Both the position numbers and the translations under genes were made by a program. The notes under the pieces were generated by a model that ran no database searches, was not told the origin of the DNA, and saw only the letters and a list, made by a program, of their open reading frames with translations. A DNA stretch of 6,378 bases from Gammaproteobacteria bacterium (GTDB lineage Bacteria > Pseudomonadota > Gammaproteobacteria > Steroidobacterales > GCA-2729495), in the NCBI GenBank assembly GCA_023150055.1, contig JAKLLP010000129.1:1-6378 (forward strand). The letters run 5' to 3'. Positions 1 to 6,378 of the stretch are shown here, piece by piece. Position 1 is the first letter of the stretch; each line of letters begins with the position of its first letter.

Positions 1-897
<897 letters not shown>

Positions 898-905
898 TCC
901 GACCC

Positions 906-930
906 GCCCCCAGTGCAGTCAGGCGGGGGC
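906..930. terminator. Possible convergent terminator hairpin between lysS and ygfZ
   Basis: GCCCCC at 906-911 can pair with GGGGGC at 925-930 around a 13-nt loop, between two converging genes and overlapping the last codons of ygfZ. Neither side has a good T-run, so this is a weak candidate for a shared transcription end. The G/C runs could also arise by chance in this base composition. Confidence 0.25.
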
Positions 931-1851
931 TTCCGGGATCGGGTAGGGCAGGGGCAGGCGGGTGAGCTTCGCGCGCCCCGGCTCCAGGCAACAGGCGCCC
1001 GCTGATTCATCGAGACGCATCACCGCGAGCAGTTCGCAGCCGTCGCCTGCCCGCGCGGCGCTGACGACCTGGCCGATCACCCCGGTTTCCCCGTGCACTG
1101 GGGTGCCGGGAGTCGGCGGGGCGGCCGCGCAGCGATAGTGCAGCATCCGGCGCTTCACGCGTCCCAGGAAACGCATACGGGCAACGATCTCCTGCCCGGT
1201 GTAGCAGCCCTTGCTGAAACTGACGCCGTCGAGCAGATCCAGGTTGACCATCTGCGGGACGAATTCACAGCTGGTGGCCGGCACGATGAACGGAAGGCCT
1301 GCACGAACGTCCGCGAGTTGCCATGCGTCGCTGTTGCCCGTTGTTGCCAATCCGGGGCAGGCAGCCATGAGTTCCTGCTCCGGTCCGACGAATATGGCTC
1401 TCGTGGCATCCGCGGCGAGTTGCTGGATCGATGGCTGCAATTCCGCGGTCAGGAGCTCTCCATCGTGCTCCCTCGCGATGATTCCGGTCAGTGGTGTCTC
1501 GCAGAGTGTCAGGTCGACATTCGCCCGAAGCACGAACAGCTTCAGGCGAGCGAGCAATGAAATTACCGATACCGCGGGCGCGATCATGCCGATGCCTTGC
1601 GGTAGCGCGACGAGATGACCTGCCCAGAGCAATCGGCCCCGGGCATCTGCCCAGCCGCCGATACAGGTTGTGCCGCGCTTCAGCCGGCGTACATCCTGGG
1701 TGAGCTGACCCTGCAGAAAAGCCTGATGATCATTGCCACTGATCGCTATCAGGCGCAGGTGATCCAGTCTGACGGTGGTGGGCAAGGGGCGGGGACCGCT
1801 CATCAGGCAAAGGGGATTCGCGTAATCCGCAACTGGCGCGTGAGAGCCCAT
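919..1851 (-). CDS. ygfZ: YgfZ/GcvT-family folate-binding protein, Fe-S enzyme maintenance
   Basis: A cytoplasmic tetrahydrofolate-binding protein of the YgfZ (IBA57-like) branch of the GcvT fold. In E. coli it supports the activity of Fe-S enzymes, including the tRNA-modifying MiaB. The diagnostic motif K-G-C-Y-T-G-Q-E is present, with the conserved cysteine at residue 216 counting from the 1851 start (E. coli Cys228). The N-terminal folate-binding half begins around LDHLRLIAISG and continues with QGQLTQDV and a GWADARGRLLW segment. Length is 310 aa against about 326 in E. coli. Two ATG starts are possible: 1851, or 1803 (294 aa, MSGPRPLP). Neither has a convincing ribosome binding site, and all recognisable homology begins after the second. 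The 1803 start would leave 66 bp for divergent promoters with the SDHAF4-like gene, while 1851 leaves only 18 bp. It lies back to back with the succinate dehydrogenase locus, whose SdhB is an Fe-S protein. Confidence 0.92.
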   Translation of the reverse strand: MGSHAPVADYANPLCLMSGPRPLPTTVRLDHLRLIAISGNDHQAFLQGQLTQDVRRLKRGTTCIGGWADARGRLLWAGHLVALPQGIGMIAPAVSVISLLARLKLFVLRANVDLTLCETPLTGIIAREHDGELLTAELQPSIQQLAADATRAIFVGPEQELMAACPGLATTGNSDAWQLADVRAGLPFIVPATSCEFVPQMVNLDLLDGVSFSKGCYTGQEIVARMRFLGRVKRRMLHYRCAAAPPTPGTPVHGETGVIGQVVSAARAGDGCELLAVMRLDESAGACCLEPGRAKLTRLPLPYPIPEAPA

Positions 1852-1869
1852 TCTGGCACACTAAAACGC

Positions 1870-2049
1870 GTGTCAGAACCCAGTCCCAGACCGAACGACG
1901 AGCGCGAGGAGACATCCGGGGAAGCCGCCCTGAGCCCGGTCCCTCCGAAAGATGCCAGCGCGCCGCGGCGGGAGTCGGGAGGGCCCCGAGGCCCGGAGCC
2001 CACCCGTTTCGGGGACTGGGAGCGCAACGGCCGCTGCATCGATTTCTGA
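1870..2049 (+). CDS. SDHAF4-like (DUF1674) succinate dehydrogenase assembly factor, small protein
   Basis: A 59-residue protein. Residues 37-59 carry the DUF1674/SDHAF4 signature: GGPRGPEPTRFGDWE, then basic residues and a terminal I-D-F. The first 36 residues are polar, rich in Pro/Glu/Arg and probably disordered, which is usual for this family. In yeast (Sdh8) and animals, SDHAF4 binds the flavinated SdhA homologue, limits side reactions of the free flavoprotein and promotes its joining to SdhB. The same role is inferred here because sdhCDAB follows 126 bp downstream. The start is taken as GTG 1870, since further upstream the frame runs antisense into ygfZ; GTG 1840 is an alternative (69 aa). 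No ribosome binding site is visible before GTG 1870, so the start is uncertain and a leaderless message is possible. The family match is strong; the exact 5' end is not. Confidence 0.82.
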   Translation: MSEPSPRPNDEREETSGEAALSPVPPKDASAPRRESGGPRGPEPTRFGDWERNGRCIDF

Positions 2050-2057
2050 ATCTGCGC

Positions 2058-2070
2058 GCGTCGCCGACGC
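2058..2070. repeat. Perfect 13-bp palindrome after the SDHAF4-like gene
   Basis: GCGTCG at 2058-2063 and CGACGC at 2065-2070 form a perfect inverted repeat around one central C, 8 bp after the stop codon of the small gene. It could be a protein-binding site on DNA or a small RNA hairpin (5-bp stem, 3-nt loop). It shares two bases with the next inverted repeat, so both RNA stems cannot fully form together. Confidence 0.4.
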
Positions 2071-2089
2071 AGGCAAGGTTGCCGCCTGC
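2069..2089. repeat. Inverted repeat, GCAGGC/GCCTGC
   Basis: GCAGGC at 2069-2074 pairs perfectly with GCCTGC at 2084-2089 around a 9-nt loop. An alternative inner pairing GGCA/TGCC (2072-2075 with 2080-2083) also exists. No T-run follows, so it is not a typical intrinsic terminator. It may stabilise the 3' end of the SDHAF4-like message or be an operator upstream of the sdh promoter. Confidence 0.4.
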
Positions 2090-2102
2090 TCTGGCATTCG
2101 AG

Positions 2103-2111
2103 TGCTATAGC
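2103..2111 (+). promoter_or_regulatory. Candidate extended -10 promoter element for sdhCDAB
   Basis: TGCTATAGC at 2103-2111 resembles an extended -10 (TGn followed by TATAGC against consensus TATAAT). The nearest -35-like hexamer, TTGCCG at 2079-2084, is 21 bp away, longer than the usual 16-18, so this promoter would rely on the extended -10 or an activator. Predicted transcription would start near 2117-2119, leaving a leader of about 58 nt before sdhC. The element overlaps the left arm of the terminator-like hairpin. Confidence 0.35.
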
Positions 2112-2157
2112 CGGCCCGGTACCTGCTAGGCGGGCGATGGGGCCGTGGCTTTTTTTT
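2110..2157 (+). terminator. GC-rich hairpin with 8-T tract upstream of sdhC (terminator or attenuator)
   Basis: GCC 2110-2112 pairs with GGC 2147-2149, and GGCCC 2113-2117 pairs with GGGCC 2140-2144, giving an 8-bp GC stem with a 2-nt bulge (GT 2145-2146). It is followed at once by eight T residues (2150-2157). Inside, CCT/AGG (2122-2124 with 2128-2130) can form a small apical stem. An alternative arrangement pairs GCCCG 2114-2118 with CGGGC 2131-2135. The layout is that of an intrinsic terminator for transcripts arriving from the SDHAF4-like gene. It ends 18 bp before the sdhC start codon. Confidence 0.55.
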
Positions 2158-2175
2158 GTGTGAGGGAGAACTCAG

Positions 2176-2574
2176 ATGACGACGAGGCAGGCAAACCGTC
2201 CGCTGTCTCCGCATCTCGGCGTGTACCGCTGGCAGATCAGCAATACGCTGTCAATTTTCCATCGCTTGACCGGGGTCGCGATGTCCCTGGGAGCACTGGT
2301 TCTCACCGGGTGGATCGTTTCGATCGCGGCCGGGCCCGATGCCTACCTGGATCTGGTCGATGCGCTTGGATCTCCGCCTGGCGTGCTGGCACTGGCCGGC
2401 TGGACGCTGTGTTTCTTCTACCACCTCTGTAACGGGGTTCGACACCTGTTCTGGGATGCGGGGAAGGGTTTCGAGATCCCGGAGGCCCGCCGCAGCGGCA
2501 TCATGGTGGTCGTGACCAGCACCCTTCTTACGCTCGTTTTCTGGATCGCCATCCTCGCAGGCCGTTGGAGCTAG
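2176..2574 (+). CDS. sdhC: Succinate dehydrogenase cytochrome b556 subunit (membrane anchor)
   Basis: One of the two inner-membrane anchor subunits of complex II (succinate:quinone oxidoreductase). It holds heme b jointly with SdhD and contributes to the quinone site. The 132-aa protein opens with RPLSPHLGVYRW, like mitochondrial and alphaproteobacterial SdhC. The family motif S-I-x-H-R-x-T-G lies at residues 26-33; Ser26 and Arg30 correspond to quinone-site Ser27 and Arg31 of E. coli. The motif YHLCNGVRHLFWD at 82-94 supplies the expected heme ligand His83. Three hydrophobic helices are visible at about 32-52, 69-90 and 108-129. AGGGAGA at 2163-2169 is a good ribosome binding site 6 nt before the ATG. 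It is first in a tight operon: the sdhD ATG begins 3 nt after the stop codon. Transcription is probably set by the structured spacer just upstream. Confidence 0.96.
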   Translation: MTTRQANRPLSPHLGVYRWQISNTLSIFHRLTGVAMSLGALVLTGWIVSIAAGPDAYLDLVDALGSPPGVLALAGWTLCFFYHLCNGVRHLFWDAGKGFEIPEARRSGIMVVVTSTLLTLVFWIAILAGRWS

Positions 2575-2577
2575 CTT

Positions 2578-2958
2578 ATGGGTTTCAGGTCGCCTCTTGG
2601 TCGCGCACTGGGGCTTGGTTCAGCCAGGTCGGGCTTCGCGCACTGGTGGGGCCAGCGGCTCTCGGCAGCGGCACTGGTGCCGTTGGGTCTGTGGTTCATG
2701 GTGAGCGTGATGGGTCTGCCCAGCACCGATTACTGGGCAGTGTCTGCCTGGGCCGGCTCGCCGTTGCATGCGGTACTGCTGGTGCTGCTGCTGGCAAGCC
2801 TTCTTTATCACTCGAACCTCGGTCTCCGGGTCGTCATCGAGGATTACGTTCATGGCGCGACGAAGGTGGTGACGCTGGTGCTCGTGCAGTTCCTGCACAT
2901 GCTGCTCGCGGTGGCGGGTGTCTACGCCATCGTGGCGTTGTCTGCTGGAGGCCAGTGA
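2578..2958 (+). CDS. sdhD: Succinate dehydrogenase hydrophobic membrane anchor subunit
   Basis: The second membrane anchor of complex II, pairing with SdhC to bind heme b and ubiquinone. It is 126 aa, normal for the family. The N-terminus [20 protein letters not shown] is typical of proteobacterial SdhD outside the enterics. His78 in [16 protein letters not shown] is the expected heme ligand (E. coli His71). Asp89-Tyr90 in the same motif match the quinone-site Asp-Tyr pair (E. coli Tyr83). Three membrane helices lie at about 28-46, 62-86 and 95-121. GGAG at 2567-2570, inside the end of sdhC, sits 7 nt before the ATG, so the two anchor genes are probably translationally coupled. Sequence conservation in this subunit is generally low; the identification rests on the two motifs and on position. 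Confidence 0.95.
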   Translation: MGFRSPLGRALGLGSARSGFAHWWGQRLSAAALVPLGLWFMVSVMGLPSTDYWAVSAWAGSPLHAVLLVLLLASLLYHSNLGLRVVIEDYVHGATKVVTLVLVQFLHMLLAVAGVYAIVALSAGGQ

Positions 2959-2959
2959 T

Positions 2960-2978
2960 CCGGGCCTGGCATCCCCGG
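2960..2978 (+). repeat. Small hairpin between sdhD and sdhA
   Basis: CCGGG 2960-2964 can pair with CCCGG 2974-2978 around a 9-nt loop in the 43-nt gap, ending 12 nt before the sdhA ribosome binding site. It could modulate message stability or sdhA translation, setting head-to-anchor stoichiometry. A stem this short may also occur by chance in GC-rich DNA. Confidence 0.25.
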
Positions 2979-3001
2979 CCGTTTACTGTCAGGACTGCAC
3001 T

Positions 3002-4789
3002 ATGACCAGCGAATATGCCTTTACCGACCACTGCTATGACGTGGTGGTCGTCGGAGCCGGTGGCGCGGGCCTGCGCGCTACCTTCGGCCTGGTCGAGGCC
3101 GGGTTGTCCACGGCCTGCATCACCAAGGTGTTTCCCACGCGCAGCCATACCGTAGCTGCGCAGGGGGGAATCAGCGCTGCGCTTGGCAACATGGGCGAGG
3201 ATGACTGGCGCTGGCACATGTACGACACCGTCAAGGGCTCCGACTGGCTCGGCGACCAGGACGCCATCGAGTACATGTGCAAAGAGGCGCCGCAGGCGGT
3301 GATAGAGCTGGAGCACTACGGTGTGCCGTTCTCGCGCACCGAAGACGGGCGGATCTACCAGCGGCCTTTCGGCGGCATGACTACCCATTTCGGCAAAGGT
3401 ACGGCGCAACGGACCTGCGCGGCCGCGGACCGCACCGGCCACGCCATGCTGCACACGCTGTACCAGCAGTCGCTCAAGCACAATGCGACGTTTTTCATCG
3501 AATACTTTGCGCTCGACCTCATCATGGAGGGGCGCGAGTGCCGCGGCGTCGTTGCTCTCGACATGGCAACCGGCACTCTGCACCGTTTCCGTGCCCATCG
3601 CGTCATCCTGGCGACCGGTGGCTACGGGCGGGCGTATTTTTCCTGTACCTCGGCGCACACCTGCACCGGGGACGGCAATGGCATGGTGTTGCGCGCCGGT
3701 TTGCCGCTGCAGGATATGGAGTTCGTGCAGTTTCACCCCACCGGCATCTACGGTTCCGGCTGCCTCATCACCGAGGGGGCACGCGGGGAGGGTGGTTACC
3801 TGACCAACTCCCGCGGTGAGCGTTTCATGGAGCGCTATGCCCCGAATGCCAAGGATCTCGCGTCCCGCGATGTCGTGAGCCGCTCGATGACCGTGGAGAT
3901 TCGCGAGGGTCGTGGCGTCGGCGAGGAGCATGATCACATCCACCTGCACCTCGAACATCTGGGGCCGGACGTCATCGACGAGCGCCTTCCCGGAATCGCG
4001 GAAACTGCCCGGATCTTTGCCGGGGTGGACGTCACCAAGGAACCGATCCCCGTGTTGCCGACCGTCCACTACAACATGGGTGGCATTCCGGCCAACTACC
4101 ACGGGGAAGTGCTGACACTGGAGGCGGGCAATCCGGATGCAATCGTGCCGGGCCTGATGGCGGTCGGTGAGGCGGCCTGCGTGTCGGTGCATGGGGCGAA
4201 TCGCCTCGGTTCCAACTCGCTGCTTGACCTCGTGATTTTTGGTCGTGCAGCAGCTTACCGCTGTGCGGAATTGTTGCGTGGCGCGGGCCGGCCAAAGCCG
4301 CTGGCCCCTGACGCCGGTGATAAGACCGTGGCGCGCCTCGACCGCCTGCGTAACGCGGACGGTAGCCGGCCGACGGCCGACATCCGGCTCGAAATGCAGA
4401 AGGTCATGCAGTCGCATGCGGCTGTGTTCCGCAGCGGCGAATCGTTGCGGGAGGGGGTAGATAAGCTCCGACGCACCTTCAGTTCGTTCGGAGACGTGCG
4501 GGTCAGTGACCGCAGTCTCGTCTGGAATACCGATCTGGTCGAGACGCTGGAACTCGACAACCTGTTGCGCCAGGCGATGGCAACTATCGTCGCTGCCGAG
4601 AATCGTCAGGAGAGCCGTGGGGCTCACGCGCGAGAGGACTTCCCGCAGCGCGATGATGAGAAATGGTTGAAGCATTCGCTCATCTGGGTAGCCGAGGACG
4701 GTCGCGTGAGCATCGACTACCGCCCGGTGCATCTGCAGACGCTGACCCGGGACGTCGAGACCGTGCCGCCCAAGGCTCGTGTTTACTGA
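3002..4789 (+). CDS. sdhA: Succinate dehydrogenase flavoprotein subunit
   Basis: The catalytic subunit, oxidising succinate to fumarate with covalently bound FAD at the cytoplasmic face of the inner membrane. It is 595 aa (E. coli 588). The FAD dinucleotide fold GAGGAGLRA is at residues 18-26. His49 in [10 protein letters not shown] is the flavin attachment residue (E. coli His45). His245 (FHPTGI), Arg289 (ASRDVVSR), His356 (PTVHYNMGG) and Arg401 ([11 protein letters not shown]) match the substrate-binding and catalytic residues His242, Arg286, His354 and Arg399. The C-terminus PPKARVY is typical. Long stretches read closer to mitochondrial SDHA than to E. coli (for example [20 protein letters not shown] and [17 protein letters not shown]). 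The start is ATG 3002, with AGGA at 2991-2994 seven nt upstream. An in-frame ATG at 2918 lies within sdhD and would add 28 unrelated residues. Flavinylation is expected to depend on SdhE, encoded downstream. Confidence 0.98.
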   Translation: MTSEYAFTDHCYDVVVVGAGGAGLRATFGLVEAGLSTACITKVFPTRSHTVAAQGGISAALGNMGEDDWRWHMYDTVKGSDWLGDQDAIEYMCKEAPQAVIELEHYGVPFSRTEDGRIYQRPFGGMTTHFGKGTAQRTCAAADRTGHAMLHTLYQQSLKHNATFFIEYFALDLIMEGRECRGVVALDMATGTLHRFRAHRVILATGGYGRAYFSCTSAHTCTGDGNGMVLRAGLPLQDMEFVQFHPTGIYGSGCLITEGARGEGGYLTNSRGERFMERYAPNAKDLASRDVVSRSMTVEIREGRGVGEEHDHIHLHLEHLGPDVIDERLPGIAETARIFAGVDVTKEPIPVLPTVHYNMGGIPANYHGEVLTLEAGNPDAIVPGLMAVGEAACVSVHGANRLGSNSLLDLVIFGRAAAYRCAELLRGAGRPKPLAPDAGDKTVARLDRLRNADGSRPTADIRLEMQKVMQSHAAVFRSGESLREGVDKLRRTFSSFGDVRVSDRSLVWNTDLVETLELDNLLRQAMATIVAAENRQESRGAHAREDFPQRDDEKWLKHSLIWVAEDGRVSIDYRPVHLQTLTRDVETVPPKARVY

Positions 4790-4843
4790 CCGGGTAGCCA
4801 GAATGCCGATGCCTGGTTTCGGATTTCTCTCGAGGTGCGTTTG

Positions 4844-5629
4844 ATGGCTGAGTTCAGACTCCCGGCAAACTCGCGCGTACAAGCGGGACGCGAGCACAAG
4901 GCGCCGGCTGGTGCGTCGCGTGTTCGCCGGTTCAAGGTCTATCGCTACGACCCCGGTTCGGGCGAGAACCCGCGACTGGATAGCTATGAGGTCGATCTGG
5001 ATCGCTGCGGGCCGATGGTCCTGGACGCCCTGATAAAGATCAAGAATGAAGTCGACGCGACGCTGACCTTTCGACGTTCCTGTCGGGAAGGTATCTGCGG
5101 TTCCTGCGCGATGAATATCGACGGCACCAACACGCTCGCGTGCACCCAGGCGATCAGCGACATCAACGGCGACATCAGCATCTATCCGCTGCCGCACATG
5201 CCGGTAATCAAGGATCTCGTGCCGGACCTGACACGCTTTTACGCGCAATATGCATCGATCCGGCCCTGGCTGCAGACGCGCACGCCACCGCCACCGCCGG
5301 ACCGGGAGCGACTGCAATCGAAGGAGGAGCAGGAAAAAATCAACTCCCCCTCGGCCTGTATCCTCTGCGCCTGTTGTTCGACCTCCTGTCCGAGTTATTG
5401 GTGGAACAGCGACCGGTATCTCGGGCCGGCCGTCTTGCTGGCAGCGTACCGGTGGCTGGTGGATAGCCGGGACGAGGCAACCGGCGAGCGCCTCGATGAC
5501 CTCGAGGACCCGTTCCGTCTCTACCGCTGTCACACGATCATGAACTGCACCTGGGCTTGCCCGAAAGGTCTGAACCCGGCGCGGGCGATCGCCGAGATCA
5601 AGCAGATGATCGCCGCACGGCACCTGTAG
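4844..5629 (+). CDS. sdhB: Succinate dehydrogenase iron-sulfur subunit
   Basis: Carries electrons from FAD in SdhA to ubiquinone through three Fe-S clusters. It is 261 aa. [2Fe-2S] ligands are Cys80, Cys85, Cys88 and Cys100 ([10 protein letters not shown]...C); E. coli has Asp in place of the third. [4Fe-4S] ligands are Cys172, Cys175, Cys178 and Cys239; [3Fe-4S] ligands are Cys182, Cys229 and Cys235 ([26 protein letters not shown]). Trp187 and His230 match the quinone-site residues Trp164 and His207 of E. coli. A proline run at 148-152 lies in the linker between the two domains. About 26 residues precede the ferredoxin domain, which begins around [10 protein letters not shown], making it longer than E. 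coli SdhB (238 aa). ATG 4844 is chosen because GAGGT at 4832-4836 lies about 8 nt upstream; in-frame GTG 4835 overlaps that site. The gap after sdhA is 54 nt. Confidence 0.98.
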   Translation: MAEFRLPANSRVQAGREHKAPAGASRVRRFKVYRYDPGSGENPRLDSYEVDLDRCGPMVLDALIKIKNEVDATLTFRRSCREGICGSCAMNIDGTNTLACTQAISDINGDISIYPLPHMPVIKDLVPDLTRFYAQYASIRPWLQTRTPPPPPDRERLQSKEEQEKINSPSACILCACCSTSCPSYWWNSDRYLGPAVLLAAYRWLVDSRDEATGERLDDLEDPFRLYRCHTIMNCTWACPKGLNPARAIAEIKQMIAARHL

Positions 5630-5666
5630 AGAGGTGGCGGAGGGCGGGCAGCGTCCGTCCGGCATC

Positions 5667-5673
5667 GGGAGGA
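5667..5673 (+). promoter_or_regulatory. Ribosome binding site that places the sdhE start at a non-ATG codon
   Basis: GGGAGGA at 5667-5673 is the strongest ribosome binding site in the window. No ATG lies in the correct frame near it: the candidates are GTG 5674, which abuts it, and TTG 5677, about 4 nt after its GGAGG core. TTG 5677 gives the better spacing and a protein of family length. Confidence 0.6.
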
Positions 5674-5676
5674 GTG

Positions 5677-5946
5677 TTGTCTGATCCAGAGATCAACCGA
5701 CTGCGCTGGCGATGCCGGCGTGGTATGCGTGAACTCGACGTGCTGCTCCTCAGTTATGTCGACAGGCGCTACGCCCAGGCCGATCCGGACGACAAGTCGG
5801 CCTTTCGCAGCCTGCTTTCTCTTCCCGATCCCGAGATTCTCGGCTTGCTGATGGGACGGTCGCGCAGCGACGATGAGAGGATTCAACGGATCGTGGAGCA
5901 TGTTCTCGATGACCGGGTTCCTCGAGGCGATCGAGCTCAGAGCTGA
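5677..5946 (+). CDS. sdhE: SdhE, FAD assembly factor for succinate dehydrogenase (SDHAF2 family)
   Basis: A small soluble protein that promotes covalent flavinylation of SdhA, homologous to mitochondrial SDHAF2/Sdh5 and E. coli SdhE (YgfY). From TTG 5677 it is 89 aa, against 88 in E. coli. The family motif R-G-x-x-E is seen as Arg15-Gly16-Met-Arg-Glu19 within RWRCRRGMRELD, at the same positions as in E. coli. A second conserved region, LLSLPDPEILGLLMG, at about 49-63 matches the family's LLxxxDPxLxxWLM block. The start is TTG 5677 or GTG 5674 (one residue more), behind a very strong ribosome binding site. It lies 47 nt after sdhB in the same direction and probably belongs to the sdh operon. 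Its 3' end overlaps the ygfX-like gene by 38 nt. Identification is firm. Confidence 0.93.
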   Translation: MSDPEINRLRWRCRRGMRELDVLLLSYVDRRYAQADPDDKSAFRSLLSLPDPEILGLLMGRSRSDDERIQRIVEHVLDDRVPRGDRAQS

Positions 5947-6331
5947 GTCGGCGCTGTTCCCGCTTTTGTTCTCGATTCCAGCGGTATTGGCGGCTCTCGG
6001 TGCCGTCATGGTCGCCGATCTGCCGCCATCGGTTCGCTACGGCATGTTCGTCATGATCCTGGTGATGAGCGTCCTGGAGCGCCGGAGACATTCCGCCGGG
6101 ATGGCTGTAGAACGCGCGGTCCTCGGCGCGGATGGCGCGTGGCGAGTTTACGGCGTGACCGGCGCAGCGATGCGCGCCCGGCTCACGCGGTCCTGGGGCG
6201 CATCCGGCGGACCAGTCATCGCCCTGGAATGGGCGTGTGAAGGCGGCGCGCATCGGCGGGCGTGGTTCATGCGCCGGCAGGTCGATTCGCGCAGCTGGCG
6301 GCGGCTGCGGGTGCGTTTGCGCTTCGCGTAG
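5909..6331 (+). CDS. YgfX/CptA-like inner-membrane protein
   Basis: A 140-aa protein with two hydrophobic segments at about 14-36 and 41-56 and a basic cytoplasmic tail. The C-terminal pattern AWFMRRQVDSRSWRRLRVRL resembles the end of YgfX (LWLASDSMSDEEWRHLR-like), and the length is close to that of E. coli YgfX (135 aa). In E. coli and Serratia, ygfX lies directly after sdhE and the products interact. YgfX was first proposed as a toxin acting on MreB and FtsZ with SdhE (YgfY) as antitoxin, but SdhE is now known as an SDH assembly factor. ATG 5909 is preferred because GGAG at 5895-5898 is about 10 nt upstream; ATG 5900 and 5873 are alternatives. It overlaps the end of sdhE by 38 nt in another frame, suggesting coupled translation. 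Sequence similarity in this family is weak, so the assignment rests on topology, the C-terminal motif and gene order. Confidence 0.72.
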   Translation: MTGFLEAIELRAESALFPLLFSIPAVLAALGAVMVADLPPSVRYGMFVMILVMSVLERRRHSAGMAVERAVLGADGAWRVYGVTGAAMRARLTRSWGASGGPVIALEWACEGGAHRRAWFMRRQVDSRSWRRLRVRLRFA

Positions 6332-6378
6332 AATGCGTTCATGAGCGCTGCGGCGCGACAGTGAACAAACGCGACCTG
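6332..6378 (+). other. Window end: possible start of an unidentified downstream gene
   Basis: These 47 bases follow the ygfX-like stop codon. GTG 6361 opens a frame (V/M-N-K-R-D-L) that runs off the window, but no ribosome binding site precedes it. ATG 6341 gives only seven codons before a stop. No terminator hairpin is visible, so transcription may continue. Too little sequence is present to name a product. Confidence 0.2.

Noticed and set aside
1093..1560. Plus-strand open frame of 155 codons inside ygfZ
   Set aside because: It is antisense to the conserved core of ygfZ, including the KGCYTGQE region, and shows no motif of its own.
1615..1869. An upstream extension of the SDHAF4-like frame
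   Set aside because: The frame is open back to 1615, but that part lies antisense within ygfZ and shows no similarity to the family. DUF1674 proteins are short, so the GTG at 1870 is a more reasonable start.
1873..2214. Minus-strand open frame of 113 codons across the spacer upstream of sdhC
   Set aside because: It runs antisense to the SDHAF4-like gene and through the hairpin/T-tract, and its product is low-complexity and basic with no recognisable domain.
2918..3001. N-terminal extension of SdhA from the in-frame ATG at 2918
   Set aside because: It would lie inside the end of sdhD and add 28 residues not seen in the family. ATG 3002 has its own ribosome binding site and gives the usual length.
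2834..5665. A minus-strand open frame of 943 codons antisense to sdhA and sdhB
   Set aside because: It mirrors highly conserved sense genes across their whole length. Its translation is rich in Arg, His and Val with no recognisable domain, and GC-rich coding DNA commonly leaves such antisense frames open. The sense genes explain the sequence fully.
6341..6364. Seven-codon frame starting ATG 6341
   Set aside because: No ribosome binding site and no recognisable product. It may be a chance ATG near the true start of a downstream gene.

Overview
The window is a GC-rich stretch of a bacterial chromosome. The gene content, and protein motifs such as the sdhE RGMRE box and a YgfX-like partner, point to a gammaproteobacterium, perhaps Xanthomonadales- or Chromatiales-like. 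This placement is inferred from motifs and gene order, not from a search. I see no mobile elements, CRISPR arrays, rRNA genes or tRNA genes.

Layout. Positions 1-897 hold the C-terminal part of lysS (lysyl-tRNA synthetase, class II), cut by the window edge. It converges with ygfZ (919-1851, minus strand), a folate-binding Fe-S maintenance protein. Divergent from ygfZ is a short GTG-started gene (1870-2049) whose C-terminus carries the DUF1674/SDHAF4 signature of a succinate dehydrogenase assembly factor. A 126-bp spacer follows, packed with inverted repeats. It ends in a GC hairpin plus an 8-T tract just upstream of sdhC, and an extended -10-like element overlaps the left arm of that hairpin. 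Next comes sdhC-sdhD-sdhA-sdhB (2176-5629), encoding all four subunits of respiratory complex II, then sdhE (SDHAF2 family, 5677-5946) and an overlapping ygfX-like membrane protein gene (5909-6331). The last 47 bases lead into an unidentified downstream gene.

How the genes work together. SdhA (flavoprotein) and SdhB (three Fe-S clusters) form the succinate-oxidising head. SdhC and SdhD anchor it in the inner membrane, bind heme b and help form the quinone site. SdhE promotes covalent attachment of FAD to SdhA. In mitochondria, SDHAF4 acts on the flavinated SdhA homologue before it joins SdhB. YgfZ supports Fe-S enzymes. The locus therefore looks like a self-contained complex II production unit: structural subunits, two dedicated assembly factors and a general Fe-S maintenance factor. 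The subunits resemble the mitochondrial/alphaproteobacterial type more than E. coli SDH.

The most notable points are the tiny SDHAF4-like gene, which is easy to miss; both SDHAF2- and SDHAF4-type factors bracketing one operon; and the terminator/promoter-like overlap in front of sdhC. Nothing here amounts to a wholly new system.
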